A stretch of 64,000 nt of DNA from Delphinapterus leucas (taxonomy: Eukaryota > Chordata > Mammalia > Artiodactyla > Monodontidae), in contig NW_022098001.1 of NCBI RefSeq assembly GCF_002288925.2, forward strand, positions 17,902,410 through 17,966,409, written 5' to 3'. How positions within the stretch are numbered: position 1 is the stretch's first letter; each line of letters starts with the position of its first letter. The notes below the pieces were generated by a model that did not search any database, was not told where the DNA came from, and saw only the letters and a program-made list of their open reading frames with translations. The translations under genes and the position numbers were made by a program. Of the stretch, positions 1 through 11,828 are shown one piece after another.

Positions 1-2632
1 AGAAAGAAGGAATACTAAAGGCCAATAACACTGATGAACCTAGATGCCAAAATCCTGAAGAAAATACTAGGAAACAGAATCCAACAGCACATTAAAAGGA
101 TCATCCTCTATGATCAAGTCGGGTTTTTCCCAGGAATGCAAGACTTCTTCAATATACGCAAATCAATCAACGTGATACACCATATTAACAACTTGAAGGA
201 GAAAACCCATATGATCACCTCAATAGATGCAGAGAAAGCTTTCAACAAAACTCAACACCCATTGATTATAAAAACCCTCCAGAGAGTAGGCATAGAGGGA
301 AAATTCCTCAACATAATAAAGGCCATATATGACAAACCCACAGCCAACATCGTCCTCAATGGTGAAAAACTGAAACCATTTCCACTAAGATCAGGGACAA
401 GAAAAGGTTGCGCACTCTCACCACTATTATTCAACATAATTTTGGAAGTTTCAGCCACAGCAATCAGAGAAGAAAAAGAAATAAAAGTAATCCAAATTGG
501 AAAAGACGAAGTAAAGCTGTCACTGTTTGCAGATGACATGATACTATACATAGAGTATCCTAAAAATGCTACCAGAAAACTACTAGAGCTAATCAACGAA
601 TTTGGTAAATTAGCAGGATACAAAATTAATGCACAGAAATCTTTTGCATTCCTATACATTAATGATGAAAAAATCTGAAAGTGAAATTTAGAAAACAGTC
701 CCATTTACAATTGCAACAAAAAGTATAAAATATCTAGGAATAAACCTACCTAAGGAGACAAAAGACCTGTATGCAGACAACTCTAAGACACTGATGAAAG
801 AATTTAAAGATGATACAAATAGATGCAGAGATATACCATGTTCTTGGATTGGAAGAATCAACATTGTGAAAAATGACTCTACTACCCAAAGCAATCTACA
901 GATTCAATGCAATCCCTATCAAACTACCACTGACATTTTTCACAGAACTAGAACAAAATATTTCACAATTTGTATAGAAACACAAAGACCCCAAATAGCC
1001 AAAGCAGTCTTGAGAAATAAAAACAGAGCTGGAGGAATCAGGCACCCTGACTTCAGACTATACTACAGAGTTACAGTAATCAAGACAGTATGGTACTGGC
1101 ACAGAAACAGAAATATAGATCAGTGGAACAGGATAGAAAGCCCAGAGATAAACCCACGCACATATGGTCACCTTATCTTTGATAAAGGAGGCAAGAATAT
1201 ACAGTGGAGAAAAGACAGCCTCTTCAATAACCAGTGCTGGGAAAAGTAGACAGCTACATGTAAAAGAATGAAATTAGAACACTTCCTAACACCATACACA
1301 AAAATAAACTCAAAATGGATTAAAGACCTAAATGTAAGGCCAGACACCATCAAACTCTTAGAGGAAAACATAGGCAGAACACTCTATGACATAAATCACC
1401 GCAAGATCCTTTTTGACCCACCTCCTAGAGAAATAGAAACAAAAACATAAATAAACAAATGGGAACTAATGAAACTTCAAAGCTTTTGCACAGCAAAGGA
1501 AACCATAAACAAGACCAAAAGACAACCCTCAGAATGGGAGAAAATATTTGCAAATGAAGCTACTGACAAAGGATTAATCCCCAAAACATCCAAGCAACTC
1601 ATGCCACTCAATATCAAAAAAAACAAACAACCCAATCTAAAAATGGGCAGAAGACCTAAATAGACATTTCTCCAAAGAAGATATACAGATTGCCAACAAA
1701 CACATGAAGGAATGTTCAACATCATTAATCATTAGAAAAATACAAATCAAAATTACAATGAGATATCACCTCACACTGGTCAGAATAGCCATCATTAAAA
1801 AATCAACAAACAACAAATGCTGAAGAGGGTGTGGAGAAAAGGGAACCCTCTTGCACTGTTGGTGGGAATGTAAATTGATACAGCCAGTATGGAGAACAGT
1901 TTGGATGTTCCTTAAAAAACTAAAAATAGAACTACCATATGACCCAGCAATTCCACTACTGGGCATATACCTGGAGAAAACCATAATTCAAAAAGAGTCA
2001 TGTACCAAAATGTTCATTGCAGCTCTATTTAAAATAGCCAGGACATGGAAGCAACTGAAGTGTCCATCAGCAGAGATGAAAGGAAAAAGTTGATGTCAGA
2101 CATATATACAATGGAATATTACTCAGCCATAAAAAGGAATGAAACTGAGTTATTTGTAGTGAGGTGCATAGACCTAGAGACTGTCATACAGAGTGAAGTA
2201 AGTCAGAAAGAAGAAAACAAATACCATATGCTAACACATGTATATGGAATCTAAAAAAAGAAAAAAAAAAGATCAGAATAACCTAGGGGCAAGAATGCAG
2301 GGGAATAAAGATTCAGACCTAGTAGAGAATGGACTTGAGGATACGGGGAGGGGGATTGGTAGGCTGGGACAAAGTGAGAGAGTGGCATGGATATATATAC
2401 ACTATCAAATGTAAAATAGATAGCTAGTGGGAAGCAGCCGCATAGCACAGGGAGATCAGCTCAGTGCTTTGTGACCACGTAGAGGGGTGGGATAGGGAGT
2501 GTGGGAGGGAGGGAGATGCAAGAGGGAAGAGAGATGGGGACATATGTATATGTATACCTGATTCACTTTGTTATAAAGAAGCAACTAACACACCATTGTA
2601 AAGCAATTATACTCTAATAAAGATGTTAAAAA
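1..2632 (+). mobile_element. LINE-1, 3' half, sense, cut by window start
   Basis: The segment reads as the reverse transcriptase part of L1 ORF2, then the ORF2 C-terminus and a 3' UTR typical of cetartiodactyl L1, with a purine-rich G/A block at about 2330-2550 and a terminal AATAAA-like signal near 2616. The same 3' UTR recurs at 35.7-35.9 kb. The 5' part lies outside the window. There is almost no A-tail at the 3' end, so the tail has probably decayed. Confidence 0.95.
34..2254 (+). pseudogene. L1 ORF2 remnant: reverse transcriptase to C-terminus, disrupted
   Basis: Intact L1 ORF2 encodes an endonuclease and reverse transcriptase that copy L1 and SINE RNA into chromosomal DNA. The first open stretch (34-678) covers the RT palm. 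It keeps the catalytic FADD motif at 526-537, followed by the conserved thumb-side stretch with [11 protein letters not shown]. The frame then breaks. Later pieces continue at about 794-1249, 1268-1450, 1469-1663 and 1851-2093, and the usual C-terminal end (SEVSQ-type motif, ending GI-stop) lies at 2045-2254. Several frameshifts and stops mean no full protein can be made. The endonuclease domain is not in the window. Family assignment is firm; I infer that this copy is dead. Confidence 0.93.
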
Positions 2633-2744
2633 TAATTCTGTTTTTTAAGGTTGTGACAAGTATAGTTGGGTTTGTTTTATACATAAAATTAATGCATATA
2701 TAGCATATTAGTTTCAGGTTCAGAGATTAATTTATAAAAACAAT

Positions 2745-2828
2745 ATTAAGTTGGCCAAAAGGTTCGTTTGGATTTTTCCATAACATCTTACGGAAAAACC
2801 CAAACAAAAGTTTGACCAACCCAATATT
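2745..2828. mobile_element. Palindromic mariner-derived MITE
   Basis: About 84 bp forms a near-perfect inverted repeat. The left arm begins GTTGGCCAAAAGGTTCGTTT and the right arm is its imperfect reverse complement, ending near TTTGACCAACCC. Both sides are flanked by ATATT, consistent with TA target duplication. This matches the short mariner-type element common in cetartiodactyl genomes. It is non-coding and depended on a transposase supplied elsewhere. Confidence 0.8.
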
Positions 2829-4309
2829 TTCAGTATTAAGTTATGCTATTCTTCGGGTGTTCTAAACATCTCTGTTCTTCCTCTGTCTTTTGCCTTTTTC
2901 TCAGATGTAATCAAGTACTTCACCAGAAAGATAAAACTATGTATTTCTACCTACAGGTGGATATTTTAAAACATTTGTTTTATCAGGAACTGGGTAAAGC
3001 ACAAGAAAAATTGAAAAGAGAAAAATTGAAAATACATTTTAAGTCATATTCTCCAGTCCTCAGAAGTCTGTGACTTCAAAATAAAGTAGTACTTCCTTTG
3101 TTTTACTGATTTATCTTGGTACAGACACTTATCCTGTTTGACTTAGAGATGCTTGTCTTTTATTAAGTTTCCTTCTCCCAGGTGCCTCTGGAAATCCTGA
3201 GAGCATTTGTTATGCTCTCAAAACATAGGCTTTCAAAATCTTTTCTGGTACTCACTAGTCACTTGGACCCAGGACCCTGATTCTAGACCTTGTTCCCCAG
3301 TTCCATGCTGAGCTTCAATTCATATATATCTCTGGAAGTGTTCCCCTTCTTCTTTGACTTCACCTCAAGCATAGTGGCAAGCTCATGTCTCAATTCTCTG
3401 AAGCACAGCAGGCGTATGCAATGTGTTTAACAAGGCTGTTCCAAAAAGAAACAAGAGAAGGGAACTGTAATACAGAAAACATATATTTGGATGTGGTTGT
3501 TTATAGAATCTATAATCTCAAGCCACAGGTCAAAGGTCTCCTGGGACCATTTTTTCCATTAGATTTTGGCCTCCCTCACTGTGGTAAAAATCAACTTCTG
3601 TGCCATCTCTTGTCTTTCCTGTCTCATAGAGTTCAGCTTAATTCCTGGTAAATGGGCAAGGAGAATTTCCTAACTACACCTCTTCTTCTGTAGGCTAGAT
3701 GCCAACTCCCTGAGGCTAAAAAGAAAAGAAATAGCTTTCCTGTTGACACCCCCAGGAGATCTCAATTTCTGCCCTTGATTGACCTGTCCCAGCCTGATTC
3801 ATGGTGCACATGCATTCTCTTCAGGGAGAAATTCACCCCCTTCCCACAGGTGTTGGTCTACCCAGGCACCCTTAAGGACAATTCCACAATACAGAATTCC
3901 CTGTGTATTTCCCAAAGTGTAGAATACTGTACATTGAAAAACATAAATGAAATCAACAAGGTTGGGGCTAAGTAGTAACACTTTAGTTTCTGTTTCCAGC
4001 ATTTTGTGAGCAAATGCTTGCATGGGAAGCATACAAACAAATGAAGAAATAATAGTGCTAACCAAGGGCAATCTAAATCAGAGCCACATTACCAAAGAGA
4101 ACATTTGCTAACTTAGTCTTAAGTGTCTGCATGTAGATTACTTTTCTGATATCAAGATATTCTCAAGAAGAAAACATAGGTAACTTTCTGTATGTCTGAA
4201 TAACTTTAAAAATCCTCAAAAGATAAACCTTCCCAGGATAAAGAAAAAAGTCTTTCACAAGTGGAAAAGAAAAAAAATCTCCATCCTAAAACACAGAAAT
4301 TAAGTTCTA
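2829..4309. other. No recognised feature
   Basis: I see no repeat family, exon-like reading frame or structured RNA that I can support. Short open stretches at 2843-3073 and 3385-3651 have no recognisable domain. Confidence 0.5.
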
Positions 4310-5475
4310 GTAACTTTTTAAAAGTCAGCATTTTAGAACAGTTCTAGGTTCACAACAAAATCAAGAGGAAAAGACAGAGATTTTCCGTATACTCCCTGCC
4401 CTGACACTCACATAGCTTCCCCTATTACCAGCATCACCCACCAGAGTGGGTGGTACATTTGTTAGAATTGATAAACCTACACTGACATAACATAATCACC
4501 CAAAATCCTTTATTTACATTAGGGTTCATTCTTGATGTTGTCCATTCTATGGGCTTGGACAAATGTATAATGACATATATCCCTCATTGCAGTATTATAC
4601 AGAATTTTTTCACTGCCCTAAAAAACTTCTATACACTGCTTATTAATCTCTCCCCTTCCCCCAATCCCTCACAACCACTGATATATATAGTCTCCTTATT
4701 TTTGCCTTTTCCAGAATGTCATATAGTTGGAATCATACAGTGTGAAAAGTACTACTTTTCACACTGGCTTCTTTCACTTTGTAAAATGCTTTCCATGTAT
4801 TTTCATTGCTTGACAGCTCATTTCTTTTTTAGTTCCATTGTCTGAATGTTCCACAGTTTATTTATCTATTCATCTATTTAAGGATATCTTGGTTGCTTCT
4901 GAGTTTTGGTAATTATGGATGAAGCAGCTATAAATATCTGTGTGCAGGTTTTTGTTGTGGACCTAAGTTTTCAACTCTTTTGGGTTGATACCAAGGAAGA
5001 TAATTGCAGAATTATATCATAAAAATATGCTTCGTTTTGTGAGAAACCATCAAACTGTCTTCCAAAATGGCTATATGATTTTGCATTCCCACCAGCAATG
5101 AATGAGAGTTCCTGTTGCTCCACATCCTTGTCAGCATATGGTATTGTCAGTGTTATGGATTATGGCCAATCTAAAGGGTGTGTAGTGGTATTTCATTGTT
5201 GTTTTGATTTGCATTTCCCTGGTCACATATGATGTGGAGCATCTTTACCTATACTTATTTCCCATCTGTATTTCTTCCTTGGTCAGGTGTCTGTTGAGAT
5301 CTTTGGCCCATTCTTTAATTGGATTGTACGTTTGTTTATTGTTGAGCTTTAAAAGTTCTTTGTATATTTTGGATAATATTCATCAGATGTGTCTTTTGTA
5401 AATAGTTTCTTCCACTCTGACTTGTCTTCTTGAACTGTTGGCATTTCTTTCACAGAGGAAAATTTTTAATTCTTT
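4310..5475 (-). mobile_element. Old LINE-1 3' end, antisense (left piece)
   Basis: Read on the minus strand this is the 3' part of an old mammalian L1: 3' UTR at 4310-4700, then the ORF2 C-terminal region up to about 5475. Many substitutions separate it from the younger L1s nearby. It is interrupted at about 5476 by a younger insertion and resumes at 6031-6235, where the next part of the same L1 continues in register. Confidence 0.8.
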
Positions 5476-6030
5476 TAAAAAAAATTTTATTGAGGTATAG
5501 TTGCTTTACAATGTTGTGTTAGTTTCAGGTATACAACAAAGTGAATCAGTTATACATATACATATATTGACTCTCTTTATAGATTCTTTTCCCATATAGG
5601 CCATTACAGAGTATTGAGTAGAGTTCCCTGTGCCATACAGTAGGCTCTTGTTAGTTACTATTTTATATATAGTAGTGTGTATATGTCAATCCCAATCTCT
5701 CAATATATCTCTCCCTCCCCTGCCCCCCCTGTTATCCCCTGTAACCTTAAGTTTTTTTGTTACATCTGTGATTCTACTTCTCTTTTGTAACTAAGTTCAT
5801 TTATACCCCTTTTTTTAGATTCCACATATAAGCAATATCATATGATATTTGCCTTTCTGTGTCTGACTTAACTTCACTCAATATGACAATCTCTAGGTCC
5901 ATCCATGTTGCTGCAAAGGGAATTATTTTGTTCTATTTTGTGGCTGAGTAATATTCCATTGTATATATGTACCACATCTTCTTTATCCATGTTTCCTACT
6001 CCTCTACCATCTTGATCCCCATTCTCCAGA
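5476..6030 (-). mobile_element. Internally deleted LINE-1 joining a 5'-terminus-like segment to a 3' end, antisense
   Basis: On the minus strand the 3' part (5476-5990) is a young-type L1 3' UTR and ORF2 tail, starting with an A/T-rich tail on the plus-strand left. At about 5990 the L1 similarity stops mid-ORF2. It is replaced by roughly 40 bp (5991-6029) whose reverse complement contains ATCAAGATGGTAGAGGAGTA. That resembles the first bases of L1 5' UTRs, including the AAGATGG core of the YY1-type site. The target sequence follows at once: AAATTTTTAATTCTT on the left matches AAATTTTTTTAATTTT on the right, an imperfect target duplication. I infer one insertion of an L1 RNA lacking most of its interior. 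Confidence 0.6.
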
Positions 6031-6235
6031 AATTTTTTTAATTTTAATGAAGTTTAGCTTATCCATTATTTCTTTCATAGCGATGCATCTAAAAGTGCAT
6101 CACCATTCCCAAGATTATTTTGGTTTTCTCCTGTGTTCTCTACTAGGAGATTTATAGTTCAGTAGTTTTGTGTTTTCCATTCAGGTGTATGATCCATTTT
6201 GAGTTAATTTTTGTGAAGAGTGAAAGGTTGTTTTA
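6031..6235 (-). mobile_element. Old LINE-1, antisense (right piece)
   Basis: This continues the old L1 interrupted at 5476. The minus strand reads old L1 ORF2 sequence in register with 4310-5475, and it ends where the next L1 3' end begins. Confidence 0.7.
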
Positions 6236-6685
6236 ATAACTTAAAAATTTTTTTTATTTTACATTGGAGTATAGGCAGTTCACTATGTTGTGTTAGTTAC
6301 AGGTGTACAGCAAAGTGATTCAGTTATATATATATATATATATTCTCTTTCAGATTTTTTTCCCATATAAGTTATTACTGAATAATAAGTAGGGCTCCCT
6401 GTACAATACTAGGTCTTCATTGATTATCTATTTTCTATGTATATAGTGTATATATGTTAATCCCAAACTCCTAATTTATTCCTCCTCCCCACCTTTTCCC
6501 TTTGGCAACCATAAGTTTGTTTTCTACATTGGTGAGTATGTTTGTAATAAGTTCATTTGTATCATGTTTGTAGATTTCACATTTAAGTGATATCATATGA
6601 TATTTGTCTTTCTCTGTCTGACTTACTTCACTTAGGATGATAATCTCTAGGTCCATCCATGTTGCTGCAAATGGCATTATTTCAT
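6236..6685 (-). mobile_element. LINE-1 3' end fragment, antisense
   Basis: The minus strand shows the ORF2 C-terminus (about 6540-6677, with the SEVSQTEKDKYHMIS-type motif) followed by the 3' UTR. A TA dinucleotide run lies at 6326-6343. The fragment is 5' truncated, or cut, at the T-run where the next L1 begins. Confidence 0.85.
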
Positions 6686-8445
6686 TCTTTTTTTTAAATA
6701 AAGTTTTATTGGAGTATAGTTGCTTTACAATGTTGTGTTAGTTTCTGCTGTGCAGCAAAGTGAATCAGTTGTACATATACATATATCCATTCTTTTTTAG
6801 ATTTCCTTCCCATTTCGGTCACCACATAGCATTGAGTATAGTTCCCTATGCTATGCACTATGTTCTCATTAGTTATCTGTTTTATACATAGTAGTGTATA
6901 TATGTCAATCCCAATCTACCGTTTAATCCTACCACCCTTCCCCCCTTGGTAACTATATGTTTGTTCTCTACATCTGTGACTCTATTTCTTCTTTGCAAAT
7001 AAGTTCATCTGTACAATTTTTCTAGATTTCACATATAAGTGATACTACACAATATTTGTTTTTCTCTTTCTGACTTACTTCACTCTGTATGACAATCCCT
7101 AGGTCCATCCACGTCTCTGCAAGTGGCACTATTTTGTTCCTATTTATGGCTAAGTAATATTACATTGTATATATGTACCACATCTGCTTTATCCGTTCCT
7201 CTGTCAATGGACATTTAGGTTGCTCCCATGTGCTGGCTATTATAAATAGTGCTGCAATGAACATTGGGGTGCATGCATCTTTCAAATTCTGGTTTTCTCT
7301 AGATATATGCTCAGGAGTGGGATTGCTGGATCATACAGCAGCTCCATTTTTAGTTTCTTAAGGAAGCTCCATACTGTTCTCCATAATGGTTTTACCAATT
7401 TACATTCCCACCAACAGTGTAAGAGGATTCCCTTTTCTCCACACCCTCTCTAACATTTATTGTTTGTAGATTTTTTGATGATGGCCATTCTGAATGGTGA
7501 GAGATGATACCTCAGTGAAGTTTTGGTTTGCATTTCTCTAATAATTAGAAATGTTGAGCACCTTTTCATGTGTTTTTTGGCCATCTGCATGCTTTCCTTG
7601 GAGAAATGTCTATTTAGATCTTCTGCCCATTTTTTGACTGTGTTTTTTGTTTTGTTTTCTTTTAGTTCTTTTTTTTTTGCTTTTTTTCTTTATATTGAGC
7701 TCCTGAGCTGTTTGTATATTTTGGAGATTAATAATCCCTTGTCGGTTGCATCTTTTGCAAATATTTTTAGCTGTACAGTTTTCCCAGCACCACTTATTGA
7801 AGAGACTCTTTTAATTGTATATTCTTGCCTCCTTTGTTGTAGATTAATTGATCATAGGAGTATGGGTTTATTTCTGGGCTTTCTATCCTGTTCCATTGAT
7901 GTATATTTCTGTTTTTGTGCCAGTACCATATTGTTTTGATGATGGTAGTTTTGTAGTATAGTCTGAGATCAAGGAGCATGATTCCTCCAGCTCCGTTTTA
8001 CTTTCTCAAAATTGCTTTGTCTATTTGGGGTCTTTTGTGTTTCCATACAATTTTTAATTTTTTTTGTTCTAGCTCTGTGAAAAGTACCATTGGCTATTTG
8101 ATAGGAATTACATTGAATATGTACATTGCCTTGGTTACTATAGTCATTACGACAATATTGATTTTTCCAATCCAAGGACATGATATAACTTTCCATTTGT
8201 TTGTGTTATCTTCTCTTTGTTTCATCAGGGTATTATGGCTTTCAGAGTACAGGTCTTTTGCCTCCTTAGATTTATTCCTAGGTATTTTATTATTTTTGAT
8301 GTTATGGTAAATGGGGTTGTTTCGTTAATTTCTCTTTCTGACCTTTCATTGTTAGTGTATAGAAATGCAACAGATTTCTGTGTATTAATTTTATATACTG
8401 CAACTTTACCAAATTCATTAATGAGTTCTAGTAGTTTTCTGGTAG

Positions 8446-8535
8446 CATCTTTAAGATTTTTTATGTATAGAATTGGATTGGCCAAAGCTTCATCTTTAAG
8501 ATTTTTTATGTATAGTACTGAATTTGCCAAAGTTT
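8446..8535. repeat. 45-bp tandem duplication, two units
   Basis: Units at 8446-8490 and 8491-8535 both start CATCTTTAAGATTTTTTATG. Each contains 25 bp of L1 plus the first 20 bp of the mariner MITE. The MITE part of the two units differs at several bases, so the duplication is not recent. Confidence 0.85.
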
Positions 8536-8597
8536 CATTTGGGTTTTTTCATAAATTCTTACAGAAAACTTGAATTAACTTTTTGACGAAGCCAATA
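8471..8597. mobile_element. Mariner-derived MITE inside antisense L1
   Basis: The main copy runs from about 8514 to 8597, with arms TTTGCCAAAGTTTCATTTGGG and a degraded inverse ending TTTTGACGAAGCCAA, flanked by TA on both sides. A duplicated piece of its left end lies at 8471-8490. It resembles the MITE at 2745-2828 but is more decayed. Confidence 0.7.
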
Positions 8598-8886
8598 TCA
8601 TGTCATCTGCAAAGAGTGACAGTTTTACGTCTTCTTTTCCAATTTAGACTCCTTTAATTTCTTTTTCTTCTCTGATTGCTTTGGCTAGGACTTCAAGTAC
8701 TATGTTGAATAAAACTGGTGAGAATGGACATCGTTCGCTTGGTTCCTGATCTTAGAGGAAATGCTTTCAGCTTTTCACCATTGAGTATGATGTTAGCTGT
8801 GGATTTTTCATATATGGCCTTTATTATGTTGAGGTAGGTCCCTCTATGCCCACATTCTGGAGAGTTTTTATTAAAAATGGATGTTA

Positions 8887-9095
8887 GGGCTTCCCTGGTG
8901 GTGCAGTGGTTGAGAGTCTGCCTGCTGATGCAGGGGACACGGGTTCATGCCCCGGTCCAGGAAGATCCCACATGCCGCGGAGCGGCTTGGCCCGTAAGCC
9001 ATGGCCGCTAAGCCTGCGCTACCGGAGCCTGTGCTCCACAACGGGAGAGGCCACAACAGTGAGAGGCCCGCATACTGCCAAAAAAAAAAAAAAAA
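8887..9095 (+). mobile_element. CHR-2 type SINE
   Basis: The tRNA-derived head starts GGGCTTCCCTGG, with A-box and B-box-like promoter stretches, a body typical of cetacean CHR-2 and an A-tail. Target duplication GGATGTTA is at 8879-8886 and 9096-9103. It is inserted into the antisense L1 ORF2. Confidence 0.95.
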
Positions 9096-11281
9096 GGATG
9101 TTAAATATTGTCAAAAGCTTTTTCCACATCTATTGAGATGATCATGTGGTTTTTATTTTTCAACTTGTTAATGTGGTGTACTACTCTGATTGATTTGAGG
9201 GTATTGAAAATTCCTTGCATTCCTGGGATAAGTCCAACTTAATCATGGTGTATGATTCTTTTAAAGTATTATTGGATTCAGTTTGCTAGTATTTTATTGA
9301 GGATTTTGAATATATGTTTATCAGTGATATTGACCTTCAATTTTCTTTTTTTGTTGTATCTGGTTTTGGTATCAGCATTATGGTGGCCTCATAGAATGAG
9401 TTTGGGATTGTTCCTTCCTCTGAAATTTTTTAGACTAGTTTCAGAAGGATAGGTATTAACTCTTATCTAAATGTTTGATAGAATTTGCCTGTGAAGCCAT
9501 CTAGTTCTGAACTTTTGTTTGTTGGGTTTTTTTAATCACAGTTTCAATTTCATCACTTGTGATTGGTATATTCATATTTTCTGTTTATTCCTGGTTCAGA
9601 GATTTTCCCTTTCTAAGAATTTTTCCATTCCTTCTAAGTTGTCCATTTTATTGGATTATAGTTATTTGTCATAATCTCTTATGATCCTTTGTATTTCTGT
9701 GGTGTCCATTGCAACTTCTCCTTTTTCATTTCTAATTTTATTGATTTGAGCTCTCTCCCTTTTTTTTCTTGATAAATCTGGCTAAAGGTTTAACAATTGT
9801 TTTGTGTTTTCAAAGAACAAGCTTTTAGTTTAATTGTTCTTTTCTATTATTTTCTTGTCTCTATTTCATTTATTTCTGCTCTGATCTGTATGATTTCTTT
9901 CCTTCTAGTAACTTTGGGTTTTGTTTGTTCTTTCTCTAGTTGCTTTAGGGGTAAGGTTAGGTTGTTTGAGGTTTTTCTGAGGTAAGATTTTATTGCTTTA
10001 AACTTCCGTCTTAGAACTGCTTTTTCTGCATCACATAGTTTTGGATCATCGTGTTTTCTTTGTCGTTTGTTTCTAGGTATTTTTTTATTTCCTCTTTGAT
10101 TTCTTCAGTGGTCCATTTTTTGCTTAATAACATATTGTTTAGCCTCCACGTGTTTGTGTTTTGTACAATTTTTTCCTTGTAGTTGACTCCTAACCTCATA
10201 GTGTTGTGGTTGCAAATGATGTTTGATATGATTTCAATTTCCTTAAATTTACCAAGGCTTGCTTTGTGACCCAGCATGTGATCTATCCTAGAGAATGTTC
10301 CATGTACACTTGAAAAGGATGTGAATTTTGCTGCTTTTGGATAGAAAGCTCTATAAGTAACAATTAAGTTCGTTAGGTCTAATATGTCATTTAAAGCCTG
10401 TGTTTCCTTATTGATTTTCTCTGTGGATGAGCTGTCCATTGATGTAAATGGGTTTTTAAAGTCCCCTACTATTGTGTTACTGTCGGTTTCTCCTTTTAAG
10501 GCTGTTAGCATTTGCCTAATGTATTGAGATTCTCCCCTGTTGGGTGCATATATATGTATAATTGTTATATCTTCTTCCTGTATTGATATTTTGATCATTA
10601 CGTACTGTTCTTCTTTGTCTCTTGTAACAGACTTTATTTCAAAATCTTTTCTGTCTCACATGAGTATTGTTACTTCAGCTGTCTTTTGATTTCCAGTTTC
10701 ACTGAATACTTTTTCTATTCCTTCGCTTTCAGTTTGTGTGTGTCTCTATGTTTGAATCGGGTCTCCTGAAGACAGCTTATATACGGGTCTTGTTTTTTAT
10801 CCATTCAACCAGTCTTCATCTTTTGGTAGGAGCATTTAATCCATTTAAATTTAAGGTAATTATCCATATGTATGTTCTTATTGTCATTTTGTTCATTGTT
10901 TTGGAATTTTTTAAGGTATTTTTTCATCCTTTCCTTTTTTTTTTTTTTTCTTTTCCTGTGACTTGATGACCATCTTTAGCATTATGTTTGGATTCTTTTC
11001 TCTTTTTTGTATGTGTGTATCATAGATTTTTGGTTTGCAGTTACCTTAATGTTTTGGTATAGCAAACTATATGTAAACCTGATTGTTTCAAGTTGCTGAT
11101 CTCTTAATTTCAAATGTATTTTAAATATCCTGCAAATATCCTCTCCTCTCCTCATGCTTACTGTTTTTGATATCATTTTCTGTGTTGATGCTTTCCTATC
11201 TTTAGTGTATGTTTGCTTCTACTAGTGAGCTTTCCCATTTTGTATTTTTCTTGTTACTAGTTGTGGCCTCTTCTTTTCTGC

Positions 11282-11822
11282 CTAGAGAAGACCCTTTAGT
11301 ATGTTTTGTAAAGCTAGTTTGGTGGTGCTGAATTCTTTTAACTTTTGCTTGTCTGTAAAGCCTTTTATTTCTCCATCAAATCTGTATGAGAACCTTGCTG
11401 GGTAGAGTATTCTTAATTGTAGGTTTTTCCATTTTATCACTTTTAATATATTGTGCCACTCCCTTCTGGCCTGCAGAGTTTCTGCTGAAAAATTTGCGAT
11501 AACCTTATGGAGATTCCTTTGTATGTTATTTGTTGATTTTCCTTGTTGCTTTTAATAGTTTCTTTTTTCTTTAATTTTTTCAGTCTGATTACTATGTGTC
11601 TTTTTGTGTATCTCCTGGGGTTAATCCTGTATGGACCTCTCTGTGCTTCCTGGACTTGGGTGACTGTTTTCTTTCCCATGTTAGGGACGTTTTTTAGCTA
11701 TTATCTCTTCAAATGTTTTTCTCGGACACTTTCACTTTCTCTTCTCCTTCTGGGACCCCTATGATGTGAATGTTGTTGTGTTTTACGTTGTCCCAGAGGT
11801 ATCTTAAACTGTCTTTGTTTCA
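11282..11822 (-). pseudogene. L1 ORF1 C-terminal portion, truncated
   Basis: L1 ORF1p is the RNA-binding chaperone of the L1 particle. The minus strand shows its RRM to C-terminal region. An open stretch at 11443-11679 contains VTQVQEAQRGPYRINPRR and a TYKGISIRLS-type motif. The remaining C-terminal codons end at a stop near 11282-11284. The coiled-coil N-terminus is missing because the element ends at 11822. The similarity is clear, but the frame is shifted near the end and cannot give a complete protein. Confidence 0.8.
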
Positions 11823-11828
11823 AAGTAT

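Larger units (their letters stand above)
7022..10887 (-). pseudogene. L1 ORF2 (endonuclease-reverse transcriptase), broken
   Basis: The probable start is the minus-strand ATG at 10885-10887, followed by the usual N-terminal pattern of the L1 endonuclease. An endonuclease stretch stays open at 10011-10598 and carries IHIYAPN, VGDF-like and DHMLGHK motifs typical of L1 EN. RT and later parts are open only in pieces (8225-8530, 7969-8196, 7794-7979). The RT catalytic FADD codons survive at 8602-8613, but a mariner MITE sits about five bases downstream, and a CHR-2 SINE interrupts the reading at 8887-9095. Stops and frameshifts elsewhere also prevent a full product. Domain order matches L1 ORF2; the loss of function is inferred from these breaks. 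Confidence 0.9.
6686..11822 (-). mobile_element. Long LINE-1, antisense, truncated within ORF1
   Basis: On the plus strand a T-run at about 6686-6695 (the A-tail) is followed by 3' UTR to about 7020, ORF2 to 10887 and part of ORF1 to 11822, where similarity ends. About 5.1 kb in all, including a CHR-2 SINE (8887-9095) and a mariner MITE (about 8471-8597). At its 5' end it abuts a sense L1 head to head. Confidence 0.9.

Noticed and set aside
252..704. 150-codon open stretch on the minus strand
   Set aside because: It is the antisense shadow of L1 RT coding sequence at 34-678.
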